A stretch of 64,000 bases of DNA from Tilletiaria anomala UBC 951. Taxonomy: Eukaryota; Basidiomycota; Exobasidiomycetes; Georgefischeriales; Tilletiariaceae. Location: positions 176,241-240,240 of the forward strand of contig NW_013547007.1 in NCBI RefSeq assembly GCF_000711695.1, written 5' to 3'. Below are positions 46,647 through 57,066 of the stretch, in pieces. The position numbers and the translations under genes are program-made. Below the pieces are notes generated by a model. That model saw nothing but the letters and a program-made list of their open reading frames with translations, did no database searches and had not been told where the DNA came from. The number at the start of each line of letters is the position of its first letter. The stretch's first letter is position 1.

Positions 46647-47272
46647 GATGGTTGTGCTTTGCGATTGAACCAGGTCGGCAAAGGGCTGGAAAGGCATTCG
46701 GTCGGTCAGGCACGGGCGATCGCGAATTGAGGTATATGTGTATAGCGGAGAGCTAACAGGAGGCTCACTTAATCACTCAGTCGTCTTCCTTCAATTAGGT
46801 GCGAGAATGAATGCACAACCCCCGCTTCTCATGTGGTGCTTCGCACCCGCGATAGGCCCCCTTAAGGCCACCTACGAAAGTCAGAACGATGCATTCAATT
46901 TGAGTGATCGTGGTCGCCGTGACCTGCGAAAAGTGAAGTGTGTTCCAGTGCCCCCCCCACACTCTTTTAATGTGTCCACGGCAATAGCGGAGACGAGTTG
47001 ACTGGTCAGGCGTGACACCCCCGCTATATCTCCAGTGCTCGTCGGCCCTCACTCGCCTCCTTCGGGCTTAGCAGCAGCCAGCCGAGTCTCTGAGGTCCTT
47101 ATTACCTTGAGGCTTTCAAATCGGACCTTGTCCAGACTCGAGAAGATCGACAAACTATGCAAGTGCCTTCGTCCTGCTACCGGCGTGCAGTGCTCGGTAG
47201 GTAGGACAAGGTGCATTCATTTCAAGTGATAGATGCAATCGTGTTAAAATCATTGGATATGCCAAGATGATC
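46647..47272. other. Intergenic, 626 bp
   Basis: Promoter of the short-chain dehydrogenase on the left and 3' flank of the next minus-strand gene's right neighbour. An eight-C run occurs near 46951-46958. No gene seen. Confidence 0.5.
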
Positions 47273-49361
47273 CTACAAGAGTAACAAGGAAGATAATGTC
47301 GATCGAGAACTCCCACAGCTCATGCAAAACGTTTTGCTGCAAGCGCCGGGCCCGCCGCACGATGGGGCGCCCTCTATTGCCGGAGCTGTGAAGCATGCTG
47401 CATCTTCGCCCTTTTCGTCATCGTCTGCTTCGCTGAGCGTGCTCGAGAGGTGACGATTGTTTCTGCCGAGCCAACGGATCCGACTTTCCTCTTCATCCTC
47501 TTCATCAGAATGGCTGGACGAAGTCTGGCGGGCTGTTCTGGGAGCGCGTGACCGCAAAGGGGCAAGGCTTCTTGCTTTGCGTCGCAAAGGTGGCCCTGTT
47601 TGTCGCGGCGGCAGCATCTTGCTTTGATCTTCCAGACAAGCTCGGGGGGAAGAACGAATAGCAGTGCTTTTGCGTGAAGCGAACGAGACCGGTATGGAAG
47701 CCTTCGGTGTGGCTGCCTTTGGATCAGAGAAAGGCTTGTCCGCTTGCTCTTGCTGTAGCTTGAGTAAGGTAGACTTGCGCAAGGGGCGTGTAGGCGTGAC
47801 TGTCGCGTCGCTGGCATCTCCTGAGTCTGAGCCAGCTCGCGAGGACGACCTTTTGAACCTTTCCGACGCAAGGCCCGGTGAGCTTGCGATCCATGGCTTC
47901 TGAGCTATGATGAAGCCAGGGTCGGAGCCGACTTTGGTCGACGTGCTGGAAAAATCGCTGTGCTGCGAGGGGGTCGGCGTTGGGCGTGCACTGTTGCCAT
48001 TCGGAAGGAGCATAGGCATTTGGAATGGTTTGCTCGGCGTTTCGAACGCGGTAGAAGTGGCTTGTGGGTGAGTCCCGCGCCGAGAGCCTGTCAATTCAGC
48101 GGATGCGAGCGTGGTTGTCCCGCTTGGAGTTGGAGAGAAACTGCCGGCTTGCTGGGATGGACCACCACCAGTGAGCAAGTAGGCGAATTCATCTACTTCT
48201 TCTTCTGGTACGAGCATCTTTCCTTCCAGCGCGAGCTGTGCATTCTGCTCCCGGATGAGGTCTGCTATAGCTTCCGCGTCGTACGCGCTGATGTCAGGAT
48301 CATCGTTGAACAGATCCATCTCATCGTTCGAGTCGGCCCACGTAAGGCGGTTTGCGGCTTCACTATCGAATTCTGAAGAAGATCTCTGGGTATCCAGTGT
48401 GTCCCCATCCGAGTATGTGCCTTTCTCCGCGTCCTCCTGATCTTCATGCGGCCCCTCCCGTGCACGATGTCGTGCCATGCGAAGGCGCTCGCGCTTTGGC
48501 GCATCCCAGTGCGGATCGGTGAAGTCAATGACGGACTCGTCATCCTCCTCTGCATCTCCCTCCAACTCCACTTCACTCTCTTCGCCCATCACCTCCCGCC
48601 TTCGCCGCTCGGCTTCTAGAAAGTCGCGCAGATCGGGATCCTCCTCCTGTGACTCTTGTTCCTCTACTATATTATCAAATTCGCGATATTGTGTCTTGAG
48701 ATAGCTCTTGTCACCCCAGCCCCCTAACTCATCTTCATCGCTTTCCACCGGTTCGAAAGTTCCATCCAGCAAACGCTCCTCCTGTTCTGCGGCCTCTTCT
48801 AGCTTGATGAAATGCCCGAAGTTGATCTCCTTCTTCAGGCCGCGCAGGATCCCTCTGTCCCGCAAAACGCGCATCTCCCCATGGCGCTGGCTTCCGAGAA
48901 AGATCTCATCCTGGGGCAGCAGATGGGCGTCTTTGAACTTCTCATAGATGCTGTCCCACTTGCTCTTGAGACGAAGGGCGCTTTGATAACGAGCCCACTC
49001 GACATTCTCAGTGCCATCCGGATTCAGACGGGTAACTGGAGGAGCCAGCTCTGACGTGAATTGTAGTCTCTGGCGTTTGGGACGATGTGCGTCATTTGAG
49101 CGTTCCAGCCAATTGCTTGGCCCTGGAGAATCCGCACCGCTCTGTCAAGTCCATCATCCTGTCGTCAGCATCCCGCATGCTGCCAGCAAGGTACCACACG
49201 CATATACTCACTTGATCTTCTTCGACGTAAGCTAGGCGTCCATCGACTCTGAAAGGCGGTGGAAAGAAGCGTCCCGGCCTTGTGAAAGAGTGGCTGTCTG
49301 ACATCTTGCGCATGAACTGCTCTTCACGCCTTGCATCCACATTTGCGTCCCAACCACGCAT
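47273..49361 (-). CDS. Candidate Scm3-like CENP-A chaperone (tentative), acidic disordered protein
   Basis: Two exons, 49212-49361 and 47273-49141, with a 70-nt phase-0 intron (GTGAGT...TGACAG), encode 672 residues from the first in-frame ATG. The frame stays open upstream of 49361 to an acceptor-like CACAAG at about 49473, so an extra 5' exon is likely and the true start is uncertain. After the splice, SNWLERSNDAHRPKRQRLQF leads into a block KWDSIYEKFKDAHLLPQDEI then MRVLRDRGILRGL. This matches the pattern of the Scm3 domain (W-x2-I-x2-KY..., DEIDL..., IV-x-D-x-G-x-L-x-x-L), which binds the centromeric histone H3-H4 dimer. Acidic stretches (EELEGDAEEDDES-like) follow. The C-terminus has a Cys cluster, CGGPGACSKTFCMSC, that could be a small zinc site. 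The identification rests on a short motif; an unrelated acidic nuclear protein is the alternative. Confidence 0.5.
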
Positions 49362-49876
49362 GATAGGAATCGCGCCTACCCCTCGAAACTGGACAAATGC
49401 ATCCAAGCAGCTAGACGGGTCAATCTCGGTCTCAATGACAATGGCTGTATGCTCTAAGTCGAGCAGGGCCTTGTGGTTGACGGAAGCAGGGAACAGAGTT
49501 GTAGAGAAGGGAGCGCGTCAAAAGGAGTGGGCTGTCGGCGCGTCGCGACGCGCAAATCAATGGAAGATGGATTGCGGTCTCTTGGACCCACTTGGCAACT
49601 GACTGTGGCCAATCCGCGGGACTATACCCTTTACAACTCAATCCATGCATATCCCAATGTCAATTTGGGATGTAGAGTCATCTTTTCGCATCGACTCGCA
49701 GCCCAATCTGCGCCGTAGCCTGCGCCAACAGCCGGTCAGATTTGTGATCCACTATCTGAGCGGTGCCTCCAGTGATGCTCGCGGCCGGAAGCAGGCATGC
49801 TGAGGGAGCGACTCGAGGCTATACAGCTTGTGAGTGCTTGAGGAGGCATCACTAAGTTGTTCACCGGCTGACCACA
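49362..49876. other. Divergent intergenic region, 515 bp
   Basis: Lies between the Scm3-like gene (-) and the DUF1746 gene (+). On the minus strand, coding-like sequence (ALLDLEHTAIVIETEIDPSS) continues to about 49472, so part of this is probably exon of the minus-strand gene. Confidence 0.5.
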
Positions 49877-51016
49877 ATGGTCGACAATCCTCATATTATA
49901 CGTTCCATTAAGCTTGACTACACGCTATATGTGCTCTTCGCATATGTCTGGCTGATCGATAGCAGTTTCATCCTGTTGTTGCTTCGAATGTTCACGCAAA
50001 TTGTCAGTGATGCTTACTGTCACCAAGGTCCAGATTGCTAACATACACACTTCAAACACAGCAACTATGTAGGCAAGACAGCGAAGGATGTCAGCATGAA
50101 TCGTCTTGCATATTCTGATCTTGCGTTTTTGTTTGGACAGGCTCTCCATCCGCTGTGCACCCATTCTTTACTCTACCAGTTTTCGGGTTGATTCTGCTCT
50201 GGCTAACCCTCATCTGTGTGTTCAGCCACACATGGTGGGACATGGGCCGTATAGACCCCCCGAGCTTTTTTATCGACTTTATCGATAGAGGTAAGCAGGG
50301 ACGCAAGCGATCCACAACACTTTGCCGAACGCCAACATTTATTTCCTTGGCACTCTATTCTCGCAGATCACAACCTCAGTCGGATTCAGCTAGTATGCAT
50401 CGACCTGCTGATCGCTTTCCTTCAGCTTTTGCTCGTGACGCTGGCTTTCGAGACGCAGAAGCGGCTCACTAGCGACGACCTGGACAATTCAACGCGTCCG
50501 CAAGCCAGTCCGGGCATTATCGGTCACGTACCTCCAAGGCAATCACGCGCAGGTTACACCTCGATTGACGCGATTTCAACGTCAGAGTTTGACGAGGGAC
50601 AAGGCTGGCACAGACAAGATGAAGAAGCGCTGGCATTTACAGGGCAATCAAGTGCAGGGCACGCGCTCGAGAGTCGGACTTCGCTCACACACCCTATTGC
50701 GGTCTTCCGGGTCATGCAATTCCTGCAGGATGTGTGGCGTACGTCTGCAGGAGCGGTGCCATACGATAGGCGCGCGGGTAGCGCAGAGGACATACCTGAA
50801 GATCCTCGAGATCTACGCGATAGAGAACGCGAACAGCTGCGTTCAGTCCCAACGCCAGGTGTCGTCAGAAGCGCTGGTCGAAGAATACGGCCTGGAGTCT
50901 GGCTTCAAGACGCAAGGCAACAGATGGCACGCTTTACCCCCAGCTGGACCGGACCTGAATCTTCGGGCGGTTCCTACACTCGCATCGCGCAGGAAGACGG
51001 GCAACAAGAACAGTAG
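49877..51016 (+). CDS. DUF1746 membrane protein, possible Dsc4-type subunit of the Dsc E3 ligase
   Basis: Four exons: 49877-50002, 50062-50089, 50141-50290 and 50367-51016. The introns are 59, 51 and 76 nt with phases 0, 1 and 1, giving 317 residues. Exon 1 is the family's first helix region (YTLYVLFAYVWLIDSSFILL LLR in sense). A 28-nt microexon follows. Exon 3 has the helix PVFGLILLWLTLICVFSHTW and the membrane-proximal FFIDFIDR. Exon 4 begins DHNLSRIQLVCIDLLIAFLQ, the typical last helix, then a long hydrophilic tail. DUF1746 includes Dsc4 of the fission-yeast Golgi Dsc complex, which ubiquitinates SREBP and other membrane proteins. The domain match is from memory. Introns 1 and 2 have weaker GTCAGT/GTCAGC donors, but the phases fit and intron 1 carries a GCTAAC branch site. 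Confidence 0.78.
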
Positions 51017-51572
51017 CCTAGCTATTTTTTGCACTGTAAATCATTCGCACTCAACATAGGTGATGATAGCAGTGAATCTATAGCGAGGATAGAAAACATG
51101 CACGGACAGAGGTACCACAGCCGTGCAGCCCCTCAGAAAGCGCCCAAAGGCGAAAAAAGAATGTTGGACGCCTTCAAAACGATGACATTCACAGCCGTGA
51201 AGCTCTGAATCGCTCTGTAACGTCGTTTCATGGATTAAGCCGAAGCCTGCACCCATCTCGTCATTCTCCCGGTCTAGTTTACGTCGTCAACCATTGGACA
51301 TGCCACGAGGCAAGGTTGACAACGAGATAATGACCGGTTTCTTTCGCTTTGTCGCCCTCCAAATCCACGTGTCTCTTTCACAAAAAAATCGATGCATATT
51401 GCGCCGGCGAAATGCCCAGCATCGTTCAATCTGCCGGGAACACCTGCTGAAACTATCTCATAAGACTGCAAACGCGTTGCAAGGAGATGAAGAGGGGTCA
51501 TTGTACAAGGAATGCATGCTGCGATGTGTTGCCATAGTCTGAGGGTGAGATGCCCGTGCCCGTGTTCACCTT
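51017..51572. other. Convergent intergenic region, 556 bp
   Basis: 3' flanks of the DUF1746 gene and the eL33 gene. Nothing further is visible. Confidence 0.55.
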
Positions 51573-52381
51573 TTAAACTTTGGGGCGAGCAATGTCAACA
51601 GCAAGTCAGTCAAGGCTCTATCTTTCTGTGCATAGCTAGAACCACCGCTGGACTCACTGGTCGATGGGTAGAGCATGATCCTGACGCCGGCACCGAAGGC
51701 CCTCGGCGGGATGTTGTGTGCGAATTTGCTGCGAACGACACCGCTGTTGCCGTGCGGCCGAGTAACTCGCCCCCAAATAACGCGAACCTTGGTTCCCCGC
51801 TTCTCCTTCTGTGCCCGGTAAACGTATGCAATGCGCTGTAAAAATAGATTATTGCGGTCAGAATATATCTCAGCGCTTTGTGCATTGGGCGCAGCATTCA
51901 TTGCGCTCAGATACGGCATGAGCGCCCATCGGTCGCAATAAACTACCGACTGTATGCTCCCCCAAATAGGCCACCACCTCTTCACGGAGGCGCGGTATGC
52001 TCAGCCTGCTAATCAGCGGCTTCCTTTCCCCCACAAAGCTTGTGAGGCCCCTGCCATTGCTCATGGGCGTCGCTCGGCAGAGACCACAGACGCGGTGCCA
52101 ACCAACCCGAAGGGCGATGTGCCTGCCGGCCATGCCTCTTCTGCCTCAGCAATTTTGACTGCTAGATTCCCTATCCAAGCAGCTTCAAATCCCTCCCCAC
52201 TCCATCTGCTAGTAGCGCCAGAAGATCCACCAGCAGCAGAGCTGCTCACCTTTCCGAGGTAGAACTGTGCGTCCTTCTGGTTCTCGACACCGTCGATCTT
52301 GACGAGGGTGGTGTGAGGCCTCGAGTTGCGCTTGCCACGCTTGTGGCCCATAATCCGGCCCTTGCTGTAGAGACGTGACAT
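51573..52381 (-). CDS. RPL33: 60S ribosomal protein eL33 (L33/L35Ae)
   Basis: Three exons: 52250-52381, 51658-51835 and 51573-51577. The product is 104 residues, close to the 107 of yeast. Exon 1 encodes [20 protein letters not shown] through the DAQFYLGK block. Exon 2 gives [20 protein letters not shown], then WGKV-like [15 protein letters not shown] and [13 protein letters not shown]. Reading past the GTGAGT at 51657 would add unrelated residues. Splicing 80 nt to CCAAAG leaves a 5-nt coding exon that completes Ile and the TAA, giving the family ending LYPS-x-I. Intron 1 is 414 nt (51836-52249, GTGAGC...TTTACAG), far longer than others in this window, as is common in ribosomal protein genes. 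The protein binds rRNA in the large subunit. It is divergent from a 60S biogenesis factor. Confidence 0.96.
51836..52249 (-). other. Long (414 nt) first intron of the eL33 gene
   Basis: Four to six times longer than neighbouring introns. Ribosomal protein introns often host small nucleolar RNAs or regulatory structure. I searched the sense strand by eye for box C/D pairs (RUGAUGA and CUGA) and did not find a convincing set; an H/ACA RNA cannot be judged without folding. Confidence 0.7.
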
Positions 52382-52968
52382 TTTGACTGCGATGTAAGAT
52401 CCCTACCTACGACGACTCCTGGAGTGATGGGACGAAGATAATCAACATTGCGAAGATACAGATCAGCAGGACGAGCAGGCGAGGTGGGCGGATGTCCAGC
52501 CAACCCGTCAGCGTGGTGGCCGCGCGAGCTGATTGCGCCCAACCCCAGAAACCTCCACATCGAGAGCTTGAGACTGAAATGTTGTAACCCTAATACATTC
52601 GTTGCAACTGTTTCTCTCGATGAACTGGCTGGGCGGAACCCGATCTTCCAAATTTTTTGAATCCCATTTTATAATATGGAGCCAGCAGCAGGGATGCCGA
52701 CGCAGTTGCAGCCAGAGTTTGACTCCCTCGTCCCTTCAATGCTACCTAGTGCTGCCTTGCTCTGATGGTGCTGCATCGAGCTGGTCGACTTTCTCGTGAA
52801 GACAGGGAGTCCGCAATCCACCTTGGTAAATTTCGTTCCAGGCAAGCAACGACTTAATCTCGGCGGTTTCTGCAAGCTCGCAGCTTACTGAGCTAATCTC
52901 GCAGGCAACACTGGGCTACGCTACGTCTGTACCTTCGAGGCTCAAGCTCGGACCTGTCCAACAATAAG
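52382..52968. other. Shared divergent promoter of eL33 and the BUD20-like gene
   Basis: 587 bp between the two start codons. It contains a TTAGGGTT-type site at 52586-52593. No TATA box is obvious. No coding sequence is supported. Confidence 0.6.
52586..52593 (-). promoter_or_regulatory. TTAGGGTT site, candidate Tbf1-type binding site
   Basis: The plus strand reads AACCCTAA, so the minus strand reads TTAGGGTT, about 205 bp upstream of the eL33 ATG. TTAGGG is bound by Tbf1-family factors, which regulate ribosomal protein genes in many fungi. Its position between two 60S-related genes is suggestive. A single 8-bp match can occur by chance. Confidence 0.4.
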
Positions 52969-53424
52969 ATGGGACGGCTTGCGCACAAACGTAATCATCA
53001 CGCCCGGAGAGGTGAGTGAATGCACAAGTCGCCTACGAGCCATATGAGATTGTGACGCATCGACTACGAGTCTTTTTCACTCGCAGACATATCCCGGGCG
53101 GCGCGGACTCGTGCCCGCAAGCTAGATGCAGACCAAATCCAAGCGACGCTGCGGAATCCAGACTCCCTTGCAAAAGTGATGAAGCCATCAGAGCTAAATC
53201 TCGAAAAGTCTGGGCTTGGCCTATTCTACTGTGCTCATTGTGACCGTCACTTCCCAAGCGATAAAGACCGCGCAGTCCACTACCGCAGCAAGCTACACAA
53301 GCGCAAGGCCAAGAAGCTGGAGGAGGACGCATACACACAGGAAGAAGCTGATCGCGCAGCTGGTCTCGGCGTTGACAACAAACAGAGGGGCAGCACGATT
53401 ACAGCGGATGACAATAAGTCTTGA
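52969..53424 (+). CDS. BUD20: BUD20/ZNF593-like C2H2 zinc finger, 60S ribosome biogenesis
   Basis: Two exons, 52969-53011 and 53087-53424, with a 75-nt phase-1 intron (GTGAGT...TCGCAG), give 126 residues. The start MGRLAHKRNHHARRD matches the basic N-terminus of the family, followed by TRARKLDADQIQATLRN. The single C2H2 finger is YCAHCDRHFPSDKDRAVHYR (Cys-x2-Cys) with His-x5-His ending in KLHKRKAKKL. The downstream YTQEEADRAAG matches the conserved YTQ...AAG segment of Bud20. Yeast Bud20 shuttles with pre-60S particles and helps their export. The gene is head-to-head with the eL33 gene. Confidence 0.92.
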
Positions 53425-53782
53425 TGCAGGTGCTCGAACTTTGCCGTCATCAGAGAGGCTATGCCTCGTGACGATCTGCCGGTACCGCGGCCTTAATCGC
53501 CAGCTCCGCGCGGCCATTTGGCACTCAAGGACTTGTGGCATTCCCAGTTGGGCTTGATGCTCAAAGCATGGCTTTCGAATGTGCTCTCGATGGGTTGTCT
53601 AGTATGAGCCTGGCCATCTTCCCTCATCAGACATTCGCTATGATCTGGCACTCCCACGGGCAATCTCTCATCTCCAATCGTCACGAACGCACGACTACCA
53701 CCCAACTGCCTTCGCAGTCGGGAACATCTCAAGGCCAATGCTGTCACTGTCTTCTTGGCACAATGTTTGGTGTCGTTCCCAT

Positions 53783-54067
53783 TCATTTGCTCCATTCTCC
53801 GCGCCGAGAAACTGCTGCTCCCGGGACCCAAGCTTTCACCCTCTCTGCAGCATCCAGGGAACTAGCCGCCGGCCGCTGCAACCAGGCCGTCTTGGGCCAT
53901 TCTAAGCGCTTGCAATCTCGCTTGGACCACGCAACGATCACCTTTTTTCTATCTTCTTGTCGCCTGGCGCGCCAGACATGTTTTCGAATGGGAGGGGGCA
54001 CACGAGGTTCATACCGCGCCATCCTCACCGCGGGTTTGACCTTTCGCCTTCCCTTGCGCGAGAGCAT
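53783..54067 (-). CDS. Possible small basic protein, weakly supported
   Basis: A 94-residue open frame from a real ATG at 54067. It is very basic at its N-terminus (MLSRKGRRKVKPAVRMARYE, then PPPIRKHVWRARR) and Trp-rich (WSKRDCKRLEWPKTAWLQRP). The composition is like that of a small mitochondrial or ribosomal protein, but I recognise no family. A GTGATC...TTGCAG pair inside could be an intron. It may be a chance frame. Confidence 0.25.
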   Translation of the reverse strand: MLSRKGRRKVKPAVRMARYEPRVPPPIRKHVWRARRQEDRKKVIVAWSKRDCKRLEWPKTAWLQRPAASSLDAAERVKAWVPGAAVSRRGEWSK

Positions 54068-54483
54068 CTACATACATACGAATTGTAAACCAGACCTCAG
54101 CTACGCACTTATTTATGCCTTCAGCGCTGGGTAGGACTATGTCCTATGTCCGCAGCCGGCGCGCTCACCAGGGGACTGCAGAAATCCTACATGTGAGATC
54201 TGGATGGTTTGCCTGAATGGGTTAAGATGCTACCTCATGCCCTATGCTTGTCATACCCCGTGCAGGGCCATGTAGCATGCAATTCATGCTTTATGCTTCC
54301 AGTTCCACCTTCCAGGTTCAGCAACTGACGGCGCCCTTCAGCGCCATGCAACATACGGCGCCTACATTAGTGTAAATCTTAGAATCATAGATAGAATGAC
54401 TGAGGGGCAGCTTTATCAAGGAGAGCCTGCCTGCGCCAGACCGGCCAGAAGGCGCCAGCTATGCAAGAAATGCAGACAACGGA

Positions 54484-55053
54484 ATGCCGCACGAGGCCCG
54501 GACACCCAGCAAATGCAACCTTCGGCCACTTTCCGTGTCTTCGCCTTTTCTGAATCCTCGCAGCCTCCCAGCGGCTCAGTCTCGCCCAACGTCCAGCGCC
54601 CATAATCTTATCCAGCCGCCACCGGCTAGCGTCCCCAATCTGCATAAATCTTTGCCTGCGCCTCACCGATTGCGTGAGATTTCTGGAAATCTGGCACGAT
54701 CAACGGGAAAAGGGTGTCCCATCAAAGTTCGCCGACGGCGAAGCGGGCAAATTCACCGGGATGGCGCTTTCGGACCTCTTTCTCCAGGTTCTTATCGGCC
54801 GCCGTCGCCGAAAGGAAGCAATCAACATTCACTTGCCCGGCCATGTCGACCATTTGTTGACAGTCAAACTGGAAAGAATGTCATCAAAGGCGATCTGATC
54901 AACCAGGATTTCTTGAAGTCTGCACCTGGTTTGTGCAGACTGCAGACTATCGCCTACATACCCATCCTATGTACTCTGGTCTCTACAGTCTCTTGCCATC
55001 ATCATGGCATAGTGCAGCGTGCTGGCGTGCTTGCTGATTGCGATTGTGTATGA
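54484..55053 (+). CDS. Possible Ser/Pro-rich protein, weakly supported
   Basis: A 189-residue frame from ATG 54484, rich in Ser, Pro and Arg (PLSVSSPFLNPRSLPAAQSR, ASVPNLHKSLPAPHRLREIS). The composition resembles the disordered proteins elsewhere in the window. There is no domain, and the end (from about residue 150) does not look coding. It may be part of a spliced gene or nothing. Confidence 0.22.
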   Translation: MPHEARTPSKCNLRPLSVSSPFLNPRSLPAAQSRPTSSAHNLIQPPPASVPNLHKSLPAPHRLREISGNLARSTGKGCPIKVRRRRSGQIHRDGAFGPLSPGSYRPPSPKGSNQHSLARPCRPFVDSQTGKNVIKGDLINQDFLKSAPGLCRLQTIAYIPILCTLVSTVSCHHHGIVQRAGVLADCDCV

Positions 55054-55448
55054 TGTATGTATGCGTGATTGCGATTTGCGCCTCGTTCTCGTGGGTTGTC
55101 GCCTATTGGATCCTGGAGGTGACTGGAACGCTCTGGGTCTAGACTGCGCCCCGTCTCTTGTCGGCCGCGGAGCCTCATTATACAATGCTGAAACAGACTA
55201 AACGCTAACCCCAAAGTCTCTTGAGCAGTCACAAACAGCTCACAGCATTGGGATCCGTGACATGTAAATGCTGCCCGTGTGAAAGTTTTCCAAACCCCCT
55301 CGCTCATGATTAATAGTATATCTTCCCAGCTACATCCTGACACCTGATCACGGCAACGAACGATACTGCCAGTGCTGGTGAGTTGATTGCTACTTCATGT
55401 AATGAGGCGCAAGGTCGTGCGAACTTGAGATAACTCCGCACCACAACG

Positions 55449-57066
55449 ATGGCGACCGCTAGTATACCAACTGCGAATACGCATGCGCAGGCACAACATA
55501 TCGTCGTGTTAGGAGCCGGAGGTACGTTCATGAGAGTTACAGTGGAATGTCCCGGTCACCGGACACGCGGCTGATATTTGTGTCCATTCTGTTGGCTTCC
55601 AGTGATCGGCCTGACATCTGCGCATGTTCTGCAGCGGCGAGGATACCAAGTGACAATCGCTGCCCGTGATCTGCCCGAAGATGCAGACTCCCCAGCTTTT
55701 GCGAGCCCCTGGGCGGTGAGCACCTCAGTTGCTATCGTCATGGACAAAGTACACGGACCCCAGCTGATGGTAGTCGAACATTGGATTTGTATTGCGGCGG
55801 TGCAATTGATAGGGCGCCAACTGGTGCTCATTCGCTTCCCATTCTAATTTCGAGCAGCAACGGTACGATCAAATCACCTTTGAAACATGGACAGAACTCG
55901 AAAAGCATCTTCCGACGGACACGATAGCATTGCTTCCATTTGAGCAGAATCGAGTACAGGATCCAGCGTGGTTCAAGCATGTCACGCCCCACTTTCGACT
56001 GGAGCCACTACAAGAGAAAGGGTTCCTACGGGCTACCTTCAAGTCGCACTGCATCAACGTACCGTCTTATACGAAGTGGCTCGTGTCAGAGCTATTGGAC
56101 CCAGCCTCAAGCATCGTGCCAACAAGTCCATTCCTCGACGACCTAGAGAGCCAAGTTCCTTCAATCAGCTGCAATGGCAGTCCACAGCTGGTGCCGGTTT
56201 CCTTTCAGCGTGTTCCCGAGCTTTCATCGCTCGCCGAACTTTCGCGGCGATTTCCAGAAGCATCGGTCATTGTCAATGCATCTGGGCTAGGCGCCGCCAA
56301 GCTCGCAGACGTACGCGACTTGGCAATGTACCCAATTGCGGGCCAAGTTGTCGTCGTTCATGCGCCTAGGTTCCGCACCCTTCCTCAATGCAAGATGGGT
56401 GCCTTGACCAACACTCCTTCGGCATCAGAGAGTGTACCATTTTTTTCTCACACAGTGAATGGGAACAAAAGGGAAGCGGGCCCAAAAAGCGATATTGAAC
56501 CGACCGCAGAAGAAAAGGCATTTCCAGAAGTGCCCGTCAGCTATGTGATCCCTCGGGCGCAGTCCGGCTTTGTCATTCTGGGCGGCTCGTACGAGGAAGG
56601 CTCGTATGACACCCAGGTCAATGAACAACTTTCGCAAACCATTCTACAGAATGCAATACAGCTTTGCCCGGATCTGCTATTGCGGCCACCGGAAGAATAC
56701 CGACACAGCGATGGGCAGCCTATGATGGAGGACGAACGACGCGAAGTGGAGATGCAAGAAATCAGAGCAATCTGTGCCGATCCTTCAGCATGGAAGAGGC
56801 TTGAGGTCGTCAGCTCACACGTTGGTCTCCGGCCGGCACGCAAGGCCGGCGTTCGCGTCGAGATGGATGAGGTCCCCATCAAATCTGAGCGCAGCGCACC
56901 ATCGTCATCCAACGTCAAGGTGGTACATGCATATGGAATTGGCCCGGCAGGCTATCAAGCTTCGTGGGGCGTCGCTCACCAAGTTGCGATGCTCGTGAAG
57001 AAGAGTCTCGCGAAGTCTTCGCTGGCAGACTCGATCGCTATACTCAGCACCATCGCCAGCACATAG
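55449..57066 (+). CDS. DAO1: D-amino-acid oxidase (FAD)
   Basis: Three exons: 55449-55521, 55603-55715 and 55813-57066. The introns are 81 nt (phase 1) and 97 nt (phase 0), giving 479 residues. It oxidises D-amino acids to keto acids with release of H2O2. The FAD loop [20 protein letters not shown] is rebuilt across intron 1 and SPWAGANWCSF across intron 2, both diagnostic. VINASGLGA-like sequence appears as [13 protein letters not shown]. Active-site and C-terminal blocks [37 protein letters not shown] (Arg that holds the carboxylate) and [14 protein letters not shown] are present. The protein is about 110 residues longer than yeast-type enzymes, with inserts after CKMGAL and near [11 protein letters not shown]. 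It ends IAST, without the usual peroxisomal SKL. Confidence 0.95.

Larger units (their letters stand above)
53425..55448. other. Gene-poor stretch of 2 kb
   Basis: Only two weak open frames are worth noting; both are listed separately. Near 54330-54365 there are short GGCGCC-centred words (ACGGCGCCC, ACGGCGCCT). The right end is the promoter of the D-amino-acid oxidase gene. Confidence 0.5.

Noticed and set aside
53535-54134. 199-residue plus-strand open frame after the BUD20-like gene
   Set aside because: Mixed composition, no domain, and it overlaps the 3' flank of the upstream gene; it looks like a chance frame.
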